A stretch of DNA of 6,908 nt from Leucobacter sp. (GCA_017990305.1 JAGNOB010000089.1:1-6908), one strand, 5' to 3'. Positions 1 to 6,635 are shown, numbered from the stretch's first letter. Notes: generated by a model not told the origin, from the letters alone. Numbers and translations are program-made.

Positions 1-1
1 C

Positions 2-1285
2 GCAGAGATCGTCAGCCCCCGCGAGCGCGGCAAGTACATGGGTATCCTCGGCGCCATCATGGCTGTTGCAACCGTCGGCGGCCCGCTCCTCGGCGGCCTC
101 ATCACCGACACCATCGGCTGGCGCTGGAACTTCTACGTCGCAGCCCCCATCGCGATCGTCGCGATCATCATGCTGCAGCGCACACTCAACCTGCCGACGC
201 TCAAGCGCCCGATCAAGATCGACTATTGGGGCGCCGCCCTCATTTCGCTCGGCTTCTCGAGCATCCTCATCTGGGTCACCCTGGGCGGCCAGAACTTCCC
301 GTGGCTGTCGTGGCAGACCGCGCTCATGCTCGGCGGTGGCATCATCGTGCTCGTCATCGCAGTGTTCGTTGAGCTCAAGGTCGAAGAACCACTCATCCCG
401 ATGACGCTCTTCAAGAACCGTACCTTCACGATGGCTTCGACAGCGAGCATCGCCGTTGGGCTCGCCATGATGGGCACCGCTGTCTTCCTCGGCCAGTACA
501 TGCAGCTCGCCCGCGGTCGCTCAGTCATCGAGTCGAGCCTGCTCACCCTCCCGATGATGGCCGGCGTACTTATCTCCTCGACGATCATCGGCCAGGTCAT
601 TACGCGCACCGGTAAGTGGAAGCGCTACATGGTCATCGGCGCGGTCGCGCTCCTCATCGGCCTCATCATGATGGGCCAGCTCCGACACGACACGAACTAC
701 TGGTATGTCGGTATTTCGATGGCGATCCTCGGCGCTGGCGTGGGCATGACCATGCAGAACCTCGTGCTCGTCGTACAGAACACTGTCTCCCCCACGGAGA
801 TGGGCGTCGCGAGCTCGGCTGTCACGTTCTTCCGCACCGTCGGCGGAACCGCTGGAATCTCAGGCATGGGCGCACTGCTCTCGTACCAGGTCACTGAGTA
901 CATGAAGGAGGGCCTCGCGAAGCTCACACCGAAGGAGCTCGTTGGTGCTGAGACACTCGCCGGCGGCAAGCTTCCCAAGATCGCGGACCTCTCCGAACCG
1001 CTTCGCTTAGTCGTTGAGTCCGCCTACGGTCACGCGATCGGCAACATCTTCCTTGCCGCGACGCCGGTCGCAATCGTCGCACTCATCGCGATCATCTTCC
1101 TTCCGAACATTCCGCTCTCCTCGCAGAGCAACGCCGAACGGATCGCCGAGCTTCGCGCGCAGGAAGCCGCAGCAGCATCCGAAGGTGATTCGCCGACGAA
1201 ACCCGCTCCGCAGCGCGTACTCGTCGACACCACGGGCCCGATCCTCGTGCCCAACCACCGCCCCGGCACCCCGGACAAGGGATAA
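2..1285 (+). CDS. MFS drug exporter, DHA2 (EmrB/QacA-like) family, 5' end missing
   Basis: This is the C-terminal part (427 residues, reading frame open from base 2) of a proton-driven multidrug efflux permease of the inner membrane. The visible part begins with RERGKYMG and the helix-5 antiporter motif C (VGGPLLGG, followed by GWRWNFYV), as in DHA2 transporters. About ten hydrophobic segments follow, ending near IFLAATPVAIVALIAIIFLP. That fits a 14-helix protein of roughly 500-550 residues lacking its first four helices. A hydrophilic tail of about 55 residues rich in Ala, Pro and Glu ends the protein. The ATG at 38 lies inside the conserved domain and is not the real start. The marR gene follows after 8 nt, so the two are probably co-transcribed. 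The family call is secure; the substrate cannot be read from the sequence, and drugs, dyes or toxic metabolites are all possible. Confidence 0.93.
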   Translation, partial: AEIVSPRERGKYMGILGAIMAVATVGGPLLGGLITDTIGWRWNFYVAAPIAIVAIIMLQRTLNLPTLKRPIKIDYWGAALISLGFSSILIWVTLGGQNFPWLSWQTALMLGGGIIVLVIAVFVELKVEEPLIPMTLFKNRTFTMASTASIAVGLAMMGTAVFLGQYMQLARGRSVIESSLLTLPMMAGVLISSTIIGQVITRTGKWKRYMVIGAVALLIGLIMMGQLRHDTNYWYVGISMAILGAGVGMTMQNLVLVVQNTVSPTEMGVASSAVTFFRTVGGTAGISGMGALLSYQVTEYMKEGLAKLTPKELVGAETLAGGKLPKIADLSEPLRLVVESAYGHAIGNIFLAATPVAIVALIAIIFLPNIPLSSQSNAERIAELRAQEAAAASEGDSPTKPAPQRVLVDTTGPILVPNHRPGTPDKG

Positions 1286-1293
1286 CGATAGCC

Positions 1294-1833
1294 ATGAGCG
1301 AATCCAACGAACCGGACGTGATCTCCGAAATCATTTCGGAGTTCACCGAGGCCTTCGCGTTCTCACGGACGCGATGGACCCGTTTTGCAAACGAAGTGAG
1401 CGCCGAGCTCAGCGGCGTCAACATGCTCGTCCTCCAGATCGTGCTCCGCAAAGGGCCGATCACGGCGACCGGTATCGGCCAGATGCTCGACATGGACAAG
1501 TCCCTCGTGAGCAGGCACATCGCGAAACTCCGCGAACTCGGTCTCGTCGATGGTGCGCCGGCAGAAGAAGATCGACGCGTGCACCTTCTCACCGCAAGCG
1601 CGGAAGCAAACGAGCTACTCGGCGGCGTACGCGCCCGCTGGGCGAACTCGTACCGTGAACGCTTCGCCGGTTGGGGTGACAGTGAGCTTGCCACCCTGCG
1701 CGACGGGCTCCACCGCTTCAACGCCGCCGCGGAGCCGCAGTCGCAAGACTCCCCGGCGGTGCGCTGCTCACGGCAGGCCGGAGAGGACCCCAGCGGCGGC
1801 GGCACGTCCACCGAGGCGCAGACGACCGCATAA
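1294..1833 (+). CDS. MarR-family winged-helix transcriptional regulator
   Basis: This 179-residue protein is probably a dimeric DNA-binding repressor that responds to small ligands and controls the adjacent exporter. The winged helix spans about residues 39-105: an N-terminal dimer helix, then a helix-turn-helix (GPITATGIGQMLDMDKSLVS) with recognition helix SLVSRHIAKLRELGLV, and the wing with the family hallmark EEDRRVHLLTASA. MarR proteins are usually 140-160 residues. Here the last 35 or so residues after RFNAAAEP are polar and low in complexity, an unusual tail that is probably disordered. The ATG start is 8 nt after the exporter stop. AAGG lies in the exporter's last codons, rather far upstream, so translational coupling is likely. 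No separate promoter or operator was recognised in the short gap. Control of the exporter is inferred from position only. Confidence 0.9.
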   Translation: MSESNEPDVISEIISEFTEAFAFSRTRWTRFANEVSAELSGVNMLVLQIVLRKGPITATGIGQMLDMDKSLVSRHIAKLRELGLVDGAPAEEDRRVHLLTASAEANELLGGVRARWANSYRERFAGWGDSELATLRDGLHRFNAAAEPQSQDSPAVRCSRQAGEDPSGGGTSTEAQTTA

Positions 1834-1862
1834 GAAGGCGCTGGCATTCGCCGCGTCCCGGA

Positions 1863-1910
1863 CACGCACAGTGGCCCCGCAACCGGTGAGTTGCGGGGCC
1901 ACTGTGCGTG
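1863..1910. terminator. Bidirectional hairpin terminator between convergent genes
   Basis: The arms 1863-1883 and 1890-1910 are perfect reverse complements (21 bp, including the core GTGGCCCCGCAAC) around a 6-nt loop, CGGTGA. The hairpin starts 29 nt after the marR stop and lies 31 nt beyond the phnE stop on the other strand, so it can end both transcripts. There is no T tract on either side. Such U-less GC-rich hairpins are common at actinobacterial transcript ends, but termination itself is inferred. Confidence 0.85.
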
Positions 1911-1941
1911 CGGTGCGCGAACGCGCCGCCACACGGTGTGC

Positions 1942-2814
1942 CTACTGGAGGCGCTTGCGGATCCAGCCAGAGGCAAGATCAACGGCAACAATCACCAACA
2001 GAATGATGATGAGGTACGTGAGCATCTCGTCGAACTGGAACGTCTTGATTGCCTTGTTAATGAGCAGCCCGATGCCGCCAGCGCCCACGAGGCCGAGCAC
2101 CAGCGACGAACGCACGTTCACGTCGAAGCGGTAGAGCAGGAGGCCGGTGAGCTGCGGCAGCACGTTCGGGATCGTCGCGTTCGCGACCACCTGCCAGCGC
2201 GAAGCACCGGCAGTTCGAAGCGCCTGCTCGGGGCCCGGATCAATGTCTTCCATTGCTTCTGCCCAAAGCTTGCCCATCACTCCCGTGTTGTGGCAGATGA
2301 GCGCGAGCACACCCGCAAACGGGCCGAGCCCGACCGCGGTGACAAAGATCAGCGCGAAAACGATGTCGGGCACTGCGCGGAAGAACGACAGGATCCCGCG
2401 GGCAATCTGGTAGACGAACGCGTTCGGCGTCGTCGTGCGGGCGGCGAACACCGCGAGCAGCAAAGCTGTTGGCACCGACACCGTTGTTCCGAGCAGACCC
2501 ACCCACAACGTCGTGAGCGCGCCTTCGAGGCCGCGCGCAAGCACCTCAGAACTCAGGTCAGGCGGGAACGCCTCGGAAATGAAGTTCATCATGCCCTTGG
2601 CGCCGGTCACAAGCGCGTCAGGGCGGAAATCGGTGGCCTGGAAAGCGAGCAGGTGCAGCAACACCAGCACCACGATGATCGTGCTCCACGACCCAATCCG
2701 CGTGAGCGTCTTCGGGTCGTTCGGCACGGGGAGGCGTGCAGGCGCAGGGGCGAAGCCATCCACCGGATCGGCTGCGTGTTCGGGGGTGCGCACGGGCGCT
2801 GAGGTGGGGGTCAC
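1942..2814 (-). CDS. phnE: Phosphonate ABC transporter permease PhnE
   Basis: This 290-residue inner-membrane permease, probably a homodimer, forms the channel for phosphonate import with PhnC and PhnD. An N-terminal cytoplasmic stretch of about 38 residues rich in Pro and Ala precedes the first membrane helix (STIIVVLVLLHLLAF). Further helices include ALTTLWVGLLGTTVSVPTAL, the FFRAVPDIVFALIFV segment and a last helix ending in the family-typical basic tail GWIRKRLQ. The ATPase-contacting EAA-type loop is visible as EQALRTAGASRWQVVANATI followed by LVLGLVGAGGIG, which is characteristic of the PhnE family. The start is a GTG 8 nt after the phnC stop, with AGGA overlapping that stop codon as ribosome binding site. 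It is the last gene of the minus-strand operon and ends just before the hairpin at 1863-1910. Phosphonate rather than phosphite specificity is inferred from the neighbouring enzymes. Confidence 0.93.
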   Translation of the reverse strand: MTPTSAPVRTPEHAADPVDGFAPAPARLPVPNDPKTLTRIGSWSTIIVVLVLLHLLAFQATDFRPDALVTGAKGMMNFISEAFPPDLSSEVLARGLEGALTTLWVGLLGTTVSVPTALLLAVFAARTTTPNAFVYQIARGILSFFRAVPDIVFALIFVTAVGLGPFAGVLALICHNTGVMGKLWAEAMEDIDPGPEQALRTAGASRWQVVANATIPNVLPQLTGLLLYRFDVNVRSSLVLGLVGAGGIGLLINKAIKTFQFDEMLTYLIIILLVIVAVDLASGWIRKRLQ

Positions 2815-2822
2815 TGATCGTC

Positions 2823-3611
2823 CTAGAGGTAGAGGGCCGCAAGTTCGGTGTCGTCGAGCTCCGCTGTCGGGCAGTCGAAGACGAGGTGGCCGTCGCGGAG
2901 GCCGATGACGCGATCCGCGTAGAGTCGGGCAAGCTGCGGCTGGTGGAGCACCGCGGCGACGCCGAGGCCTTCCTCAACCGCGAGCTGGCGCAGGAGCCGC
3001 ATCACGTCGTCGGCTGCGCGCGGGTCGAGCGCAGAGACGGGCTCGTCCGCGAGGATCATGCGGGGGCGCTGGCAGAGGGCGCGTGCGATGGCGACGCGCT
3101 GCTGCTGGCCACCCGAAAGGCTGCCTGCCCTGTCGTGGGCGCGGTCCGCGAGACCCACCCGTTCCAGGCAAGCCATGGCTTCTTCCTTGAGCTCATCGCC
3201 GAACAGGGGCGGGATCGAGCGCCATGCGGGAAGCCTGGAGAAGCCGCCGGCACATACGTTCTGCAGCGCGGTGCGGCGGGGCACAAGGTGGATCTTCTGG
3301 AACACAGTGGCGGCAGCCCGACGGGCCTCCGCTTTGCGCGCCGAGCTCGCCTCGTTGAGGCGGACCCCGGTGATCTCAATGTCGCCGGAATCCGCCTCAA
3401 TGAGGCCGTTCACCGCGCGCAGCGTCGTCGATTTACCCGAGCCGTTTGCTCCGAGGAACGCAACGACCTCGCCTGCGTGGACACGCATGCTCATGTCGTT
3501 GAGAACGACTCGGCCGCCGAAACTCTTGGAAATCGCGCGGACGTCGAGGAGCACTTCTGGCTCGACGCGCTCGGTCTCTGGGGCGCTCGTGCTGGTTGCG
3601 GTGATCGTCAT
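2823..3611 (-). CDS. phnC: Phosphonate ABC transporter ATP-binding protein PhnC
   Basis: This 262-residue cytoplasmic ATPase powers phosphonate import. All nucleotide-binding motifs are intact: Walker A GANGSGKS (residues 54-61), Q-loop Gln105, signature LSGGQ (165-169), Walker B MILADE (185-190), D-loop SALD (193-196) and the switch His223. The stretch after the Q-loop ([16 protein letters not shown], then WRSI) resembles the PhnC family, in which this region reads NLV-R-SVL-NVL and WR. Residues 1-20 are an extra hydrophilic leader rich in Thr, Ser and Glu; a later start is possible but no better-placed start codon was seen. The ATG is 5 nt after the phnD stop. AAGGA inside the last phnD codons serves as ribosome binding site, so translation is likely coupled. 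Confidence 0.94.
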   Translation of the reverse strand: MTITATSTSAPETERVEPEVLLDVRAISKSFGGRVVLNDMSMRVHAGEVVAFLGANGSGKSTTLRAVNGLIEADSGDIEITGVRLNEASSARKAEARRAAATVFQKIHLVPRRTALQNVCAGGFSRLPAWRSIPPLFGDELKEEAMACLERVGLADRAHDRAGSLSGGQQQRVAIARALCQRPRMILADEPVSALDPRAADDVMRLLRQLAVEEGLGVAAVLHQPQLARLYADRVIGLRDGHLVFDCPTAELDDTELAALYL

Positions 3612-3616
3612 GAGGT

Positions 3617-4537
3617 TTAGACGTCCTTCTCGGTGAGGCCCATGGTCTCTGCGAGGTCGAAGAGGGGCTGGTAGGTCTCGTTCGTAACCGGGATCAGGGG
3701 CCCAGCTGGGTCGACGCCAAGGAAACCGCTGACCGTCTCAACGTCTTCCTTGTCCAGGCTGAGCAGCGCTTCCTTGACGGCGTCCTTAAACTCCTGCGGC
3801 ATGTTGCCGCGGACGGTGATCGGGTCGTTCGGGATCGGCTCCGACTCCCAGATCTGGCGGAACTTCGACTGGTCAAAGGTCCCCTCGGCCGTCGCGGTGG
3901 CGAGCGTCTGCGAGTTGATCTGCGCGGCATCGACGGTGCCGTTGACGAGTGCGAGCAGCGCCTCCGGGTGGCCGCCAGCGTAGTCAGCAGTCACGTCGTC
4001 AGTGATGCCAGCATCAGCGAGTGCCGAGCTCGGGATCGCATCGCCCGAGGTTGAACCCGGGCTACCGAGGGCGAGCGTCTTGCCCTTGAGATCCTCGATC
4101 TTCTCGACAGGCGAATCCTTCGGCACCCAGATACCGCCGGTGTAGGTGGTCGGCTTGCCCTCGGCGTCTCCGAACGACACCATGGCGTTGGCGTCGGCGC
4201 GCTCATTCGCAAACACAAAGCCGAGCGGCCCGAACTGGGCGATCTCGAGCTGGTCGTTCTCCATTGCGAGTACCTCGGCCGCGTAGTCCTCGGTGATCGA
4301 TACCTCGACCTCGCAGTCAAGCTTCTCCGACAGCGCTGCCGCCAGGGTCTGGTACGCGGGCTCGAGACGATCCGGATCCTCATAGGGGAGGATGCCGAAG
4401 CGGATCTTGCCGTCAGGGCAGGTGACGCTTGCCGCGTCACCCTCGGGTGCAGCAGAATCGCCGGCGGTCGAACAGCCCGCAAGGCCGAGGCCGAGCAGGA
4501 TCGCCGCTGAGGCGGCGAGGGTAGTGGTCTTCTTCAC
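3617..4537 (-). CDS. phnD: Phosphonate ABC transporter substrate-binding lipoprotein PhnD
   Basis: This 306-residue extracytoplasmic binding protein captures the phosphonate and delivers it to PhnE/PhnC. It has a classic lipoprotein signal: positive MKK, a hydrophobic core and the lipobox LAGC with Cys22 as the lipidated residue, as expected for a Gram-positive membrane anchor. The mature part matches the PhnD/phosphite-binding family: the opening strand [18 protein letters not shown], the ligand-loop region [18 protein letters not shown], the segment [17 protein letters not shown] that lines the phosphate pocket in relatives, and [20 protein letters not shown]. The start is a GTG with a strong AAGGAG site (complement of 4542-4547) 4 nt upstream, giving this gene the best ribosome binding site of the operon. 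That fits the need for excess binding protein. The exact ligand (aminoethylphosphonate, an N-methyl or hydroxy derivative, or phosphite) cannot be read from the sequence. Confidence 0.93.
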   Translation of the reverse strand: MKKTTTLAASAAILLGLGLAGCSTAGDSAAPEGDAASVTCPDGKIRFGILPYEDPDRLEPAYQTLAAALSEKLDCEVEVSITEDYAAEVLAMENDQLEIAQFGPLGFVFANERADANAMVSFGDAEGKPTTYTGGIWVPKDSPVEKIEDLKGKTLALGSPGSTSGDAIPSSALADAGITDDVTADYAGGHPEALLALVNGTVDAAQINSQTLATATAEGTFDQSKFRQIWESEPIPNDPITVRGNMPQEFKDAVKEALLSLDKEDVETVSGFLGVDPAGPLIPVTNETYQPLFDLAETMGLTEKDV

Positions 4538-4560
4538 GATGCTCCTTGGATGTGTGGGGT

Positions 4561-4577
4561 AGTGAACGTCGGTAAGT
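4561..4577 (-). promoter_or_regulatory. Candidate regulator-binding site just upstream of phnD
   Basis: Read on the minus strand, this 47-nt gap between the oxidase and phnD contains CTTACCGACGTTCAC (complement of 4562-4576). It matches CTTACCGAACGTTCAC at 5787-5802 in the divergent control region except for one missing base. It includes the PhoP-box-like core GTTCACT and lies 24 nt upstream of the phnD start, reading toward phnD. It could support an internal promoter or a second regulator contact. No clear -10 element was found next to it. Confidence 0.45.
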
Positions 4578-4584
4578 GGGTGGG

Positions 4585-5694
4585 TTAGAGGGCCGCGATC
4601 GTCCGCGCGCCGAGCGCGGGGCCGATCGTCATGCCGACGCCGGTCGTGACACTCACGACCGAGACGCCAGGCAGCGGGTTCTCGCGCAGCAGGTCACGAT
4701 CCGCGCTCGTCGCGTAGATCCCCTGCCAGCGCTCGAGTACCTCGAGGCGTTCGGACCCGAGCAGCGAGGCGACCTCGCCGAGCAGCAGCTCGGACCAGCG
4801 TTCATCGAGGAACGGGGGTGCAGCGTCAAAGGTGCGATGCGAGTCGCCGACAAGCAGCGTGCCGTCTGGCTGCTGCGTGAACATCACATTCGCGTCGATC
4901 TCGAGCAGATCCGGGCGGGTGGCCTGCATCTCAGCGCGGAGCGCCTCCTGCGCAGGGCCCTCGAACGCGCCGTAACGCAGCATCGACGTGCCCGTGAGCA
5001 CAGCCGGCCCGAGCCCCATGACATGCGGCGCTTTCACCCGCGCCATTTGCAGCACACACTCGCGCACGTCGCTCGCGAGATCCGGGAACAGCCTGCCGAC
5101 GAGGTGGCCGGTAGCGATCACGATGTGATCCGCAGCGACATCGCCCCGGTTCGTCTCGAGCGTGAGCCGGGGTTCTTCGCGTACCCCGTGCACGGTTGTG
5201 TTGAAGCGCACCTCTCCGCGCTCATGCCCATCGACCCAGGCCGCGATCTGTGCCACGGCAGTGCGCGGGTTCGCGGTGATGTCGCCGGCGAGCCGCAGGC
5301 CCGAGCGGATCCCGGTGGCTGCAGTTACGCCAAGCATCGCCGCCGCCGCCCTCCCGTCGAGCATCTCGCTACCGGCCGGCGCCCTGAGTGCCGCGAGCTC
5401 CTCGAGCACGCCCTCCTCAGCTTCTGTGCGCGCAACTGCGAGAGTCCCGGAGACGCGCGCCTCGACGCCCGCCCGCTCGGCGAGCGAGCGCCAGATCGGG
5501 TTCGCCTCGCGAGCAAGTTCGCCGAGTTCGCCTGCCTGCACCGAGGTGCAGACATGGCCGAAGTTACGGACGCTGGAGAGCACGGCGGCTGCGTCTTGTT
5601 CGACCACCGTTACTCGGTAGCCGGCGTCGAGCGCTGCGACCGCGTGGGAGAGGCCCACGATGCCGGCGCCGACGATTGCGATGTGCGTTGTCAT
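4585..5694 (-). CDS. FAD-dependent oxidoreductase of the DAO family, phosphonate-associated (TIGR03364/HpnW-like)
   Basis: This 369-residue flavoenzyme probably oxidises the C-N bond of an aminophosphonate to give a phosphono-aldehyde, ammonia or an amine, and hydrogen peroxide. The N-terminal Rossmann motif GAGIVG (residues 9-14) with VTVVEQ at the end of the second strand binds FAD. The next segment, SSVRNFGHV, is typical of the phosphonate-linked DAO subgroup. A second FAD contact is VAADHIVIATG, and the C-terminal TTGVGMTIGPALGARTIAAL closes the FAD site as in glycine/D-amino-acid oxidases. The length is normal for the subgroup. It is the first gene of the minus-strand operon and lies 47 nt before phnD. 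The ATG at 5694 lacks a clear ribosome binding site, and a candidate -10 ends only 6 nt upstream, suggesting a leaderless message. Related flavoenzymes (PbfC/PbfD types) are known to convert N-methyl-aminoethylphosphonate, and some aminoethylphosphonate, to phosphonoacetaldehyde. Applying that activity here is inference. Confidence 0.88.
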   Translation of the reverse strand: MTTHIAIVGAGIVGLSHAVAALDAGYRVTVVEQDAAAVLSSVRNFGHVCTSVQAGELGELAREANPIWRSLAERAGVEARVSGTLAVARTEAEEGVLEELAALRAPAGSEMLDGRAAAAMLGVTAATGIRSGLRLAGDITANPRTAVAQIAAWVDGHERGEVRFNTTVHGVREEPRLTLETNRGDVAADHIVIATGHLVGRLFPDLASDVRECVLQMARVKAPHVMGLGPAVLTGTSMLRYGAFEGPAQEALRAEMQATRPDLLEIDANVMFTQQPDGTLLVGDSHRTFDAAPPFLDERWSELLLGEVASLLGSERLEVLERWQGIYATSADRDLLRENPLPGVSVVSVTTGVGMTIGPALGARTIAAL

Positions 5695-5700
5695 GGTTCA

Positions 5701-5730
5701 AGCATGCAAAGCCGAAAGAAGTCATGACAA
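5701..5730 (-). promoter_or_regulatory. Candidate promoter of the oxidase-phnDCE operon
   Basis: On the minus strand TTGTCA (complement of 5725-5730) and CATGCT (complement of 5701-5706) are separated by 18 nt and could be -35 and -10 elements. The -10 ends 6 nt before the oxidase ATG, which would place transcription start at or next to the ATG. The -10 is a weak match, so this is a suggestion only. Confidence 0.4.
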
Positions 5731-5733
5731 CTT
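5725..5733 (+). repeat. TGACAACTT repeat, copy 1
   Basis: The 9-mer TGACAACTT recurs exactly at 5836-5844, 111 bp away and in the same orientation. This copy covers the candidate -35 of the oxidase operon and overlaps the palindrome GTCATGAC (5721-5728). It is a candidate operator half for the neighbouring GntR regulator. Confidence 0.4.
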
Positions 5734-5744
5734 TTTTGACGCCT

Positions 5745-5766
5745 GTTCGCGGAGCGTTCACCTTCG
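5745..5766 (+). promoter_or_regulatory. Candidate PhoP (PHO) box A, two 11-nt direct repeat units
   Basis: Two adjacent 11-nt units have cores GTTCGCG (5745-5751) and GTTCACC (5756-5762). The actinobacterial PhoP box known from Streptomyces consists of 11-nt repeats with core GTTCACC followed by four less conserved bases. The second unit is a perfect core and the first matches 5 of 7. The box is 14 bp upstream of the oxidase operon's candidate -35, with the repeats reading on the opposite strand to that operon. Confidence 0.5.
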
Positions 5767-5785
5767 AAACCATGCCGCCCGCAAC

Positions 5786-5818
5786 GCTTACCGAACGTTC
5801 ACCTGACGGGCACCCTGC
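5786..5818 (+). promoter_or_regulatory. Candidate PhoP (PHO) box B, three 11-nt direct repeat units
   Basis: Three units in exact 11-nt register have cores GCTTACC (5786-5792), GTTCACC (5797-5803) and GGGCACC (5808-5814): one perfect and two 5-of-7 matches to the Streptomyces PhoP repeat core. The box lies about 40-75 bp before the gntR start, in sense orientation and directly upstream of where a -35 would fall. That is a usual place for an activator. The perfect unit lies 41 bp (about four helical turns) from that of box A. Confidence 0.55.
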
Positions 5819-5834
5819 GGCTGCCAAAGCTGTA

Positions 5835-5856
5835 TTGACAACTTGTACGCTGTCGA
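5835..5856 (+). promoter_or_regulatory. Candidate gntR -10 region and autoregulatory operator
   Basis: TACGCT (5846-5851) is a plausible -10, 7 nt before the gntR ATG. It sits inside an imperfect palindrome with arms GACA (5837-5840) and TGTC (5851-5854), which also holds the second copy of TGACAACTT (5836-5844). No good -35 lies 17 nt upstream (GCCAAA), as expected if an activator such as PhoP is needed. Binding here by the GntR protein would block its own promoter. Operator identity is inferred. Confidence 0.4.
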
Positions 5857-5858
5857 TC

Positions 5859-6635
5859 ATGAGCCCAAACCAACCGCTGCACGTGCAGCTCTACGACGAG
5901 ATGGCGAAGCGCATCCGTACGGGTGAGTGGGAGACAGGCGACCGCGTTCCGAGCGAAAAATCACTCATTGCAGAATTCGGCACCTCTCGCGGCCCAGTAC
6001 GCCAGGCGCTCGCCGCACTTCGCGCAGAGGGCGTCATCACCGGCGGCCGCGGCGCACCCCCTCGCGTACAGCGGGCCGTGCCGACCCAGTCCTTCAGCAC
6101 CTTCCTCTCATTTACTGAGTGGGCAAAGAGCGCCGGCTTCACACCAGGGCAGCATGTCGTCGAGGTGGCGAAGCGCCCAGCAAGCGAACAGGTTGCCAGG
6201 CAGCTTCGAGTGAACCCCGATGACACTGTCGTCGAGATCGTCAGATTGCGCACCCTCGATGGTGAACCCGCACTGTTTGAGCGCACGAGCCTCGCCTACT
6301 CGATCGGGGTTCACCTCCTCACGGCGAACTTCGACGACGGCAGCATCTACCAGTCGCTCGCGCAGCACGGCATCGTGCCGACCCGCGCACGCCACCTCAT
6401 CGACGCGGTCGCGGCGCACCCGCTGGACGCAGAGTGGCTTCGGGTGTCACCCGGGTACCCACTGCTCCGCGACCGTCGCCGATCCACAGCCGAAGACGGC
6501 ACCGTCATCGAATACGCAGATGACAGGCACCTCCCCAGCATGACCACCTTCGCTATCGAAAACACCGCAGCACACCGTTCAACCCTCACCCGCGGCTTCG
6601 CGGGTGAGATCAACTCCGCAAAGGACACAGCATGA
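5859..6635 (+). CDS. GntR-family regulator with UTRA domain (HutC subfamily), phosphonate locus
   Basis: This 258-residue protein is probably the substrate-sensing regulator of the locus. Residues 5-70 form the GntR winged helix: PLHVQLYDEMAKRI, the hallmark GEWETGDRVPSEKSLIAEFG and recognition helix SRGPVRQALAALRAEGVI. The remaining 180 or so residues fit a UTRA ligand-binding domain, with the strand VVEIVRLRTLDGEPALFERT and the late segment ADDRHLPSMTTFAIE. The ATG at 5859 was chosen because it places the family's usual opening at the N-terminus. The frame is open far upstream (in-frame ATGs at 5724 and 5772), but those would run through the repeat-rich control region. No ribosome binding site precedes the chosen start, consistent with a leaderless message. 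The stop overlaps the hydrolase start (ATGA). HutC-type regulators often control phosphonate genes (PhnF, PhnR); ligand and targets here are inferred. Confidence 0.9.
   Translation: MSPNQPLHVQLYDEMAKRIRTGEWETGDRVPSEKSLIAEFGTSRGPVRQALAALRAEGVITGGRGAPPRVQRAVPTQSFSTFLSFTEWAKSAGFTPGQHVVEVAKRPASEQVARQLRVNPDDTVVEIVRLRTLDGEPALFERTSLAYSIGVHLLTANFDDGSIYQSLAQHGIVPTRARHLIDAVAAHPLDAEWLRVSPGYPLLRDRRRSTAEDGTVIEYADDRHLPSMTTFAIENTAAHRSTLTRGFAGEINSAKDTA

Noticed and set aside
1092..1991. 299-residue open frame on the minus strand opposite the exporter end and marR
   Set aside because: It is rich in Arg, Ser, Ala and Pro with no recognisable domain, overlaps two clear genes and crosses the terminator hairpin; typical of antisense frames in GC-rich DNA.
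1891..2802. 303-residue open frame on the plus strand opposite phnE
   Set aside because: It starts in the terminator hairpin, has highly charged Arg/His composition without a domain, and the minus strand encodes a full PhnE.
2736..3620. 294-residue open frame on the plus strand opposite phnC
   Set aside because: The opposite strand carries every ABC ATPase motif; this frame has none.
4576..5727. 383-residue open frame on the plus strand opposite the oxidase
   Set aside because: It mirrors the oxidase almost exactly, is dominated by Arg, His and Ala, and shows no domain, while the minus strand encodes a complete FAD enzyme.
5835..5840. Perfect TTGACA as the -35 of gntR
   Set aside because: It is only 5 nt from the TACGCT element, and at a normal 17-18 nt spacing the -10 would fall on the start codon with no good match, so it fits better as part of an operator.
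5388..5858. Long N-terminal extension of the GntR frame
   Set aside because: Most of it lies antisense to the oxidase and reads as Arg/Pro-rich shadow sequence; the GntR fold begins only after 5859.
6309..6315. GTTCACC word inside gntR as another PhoP box
   Set aside because: It is a single core inside coding sequence without tandem 11-nt units, consistent with chance in GC-rich codons.
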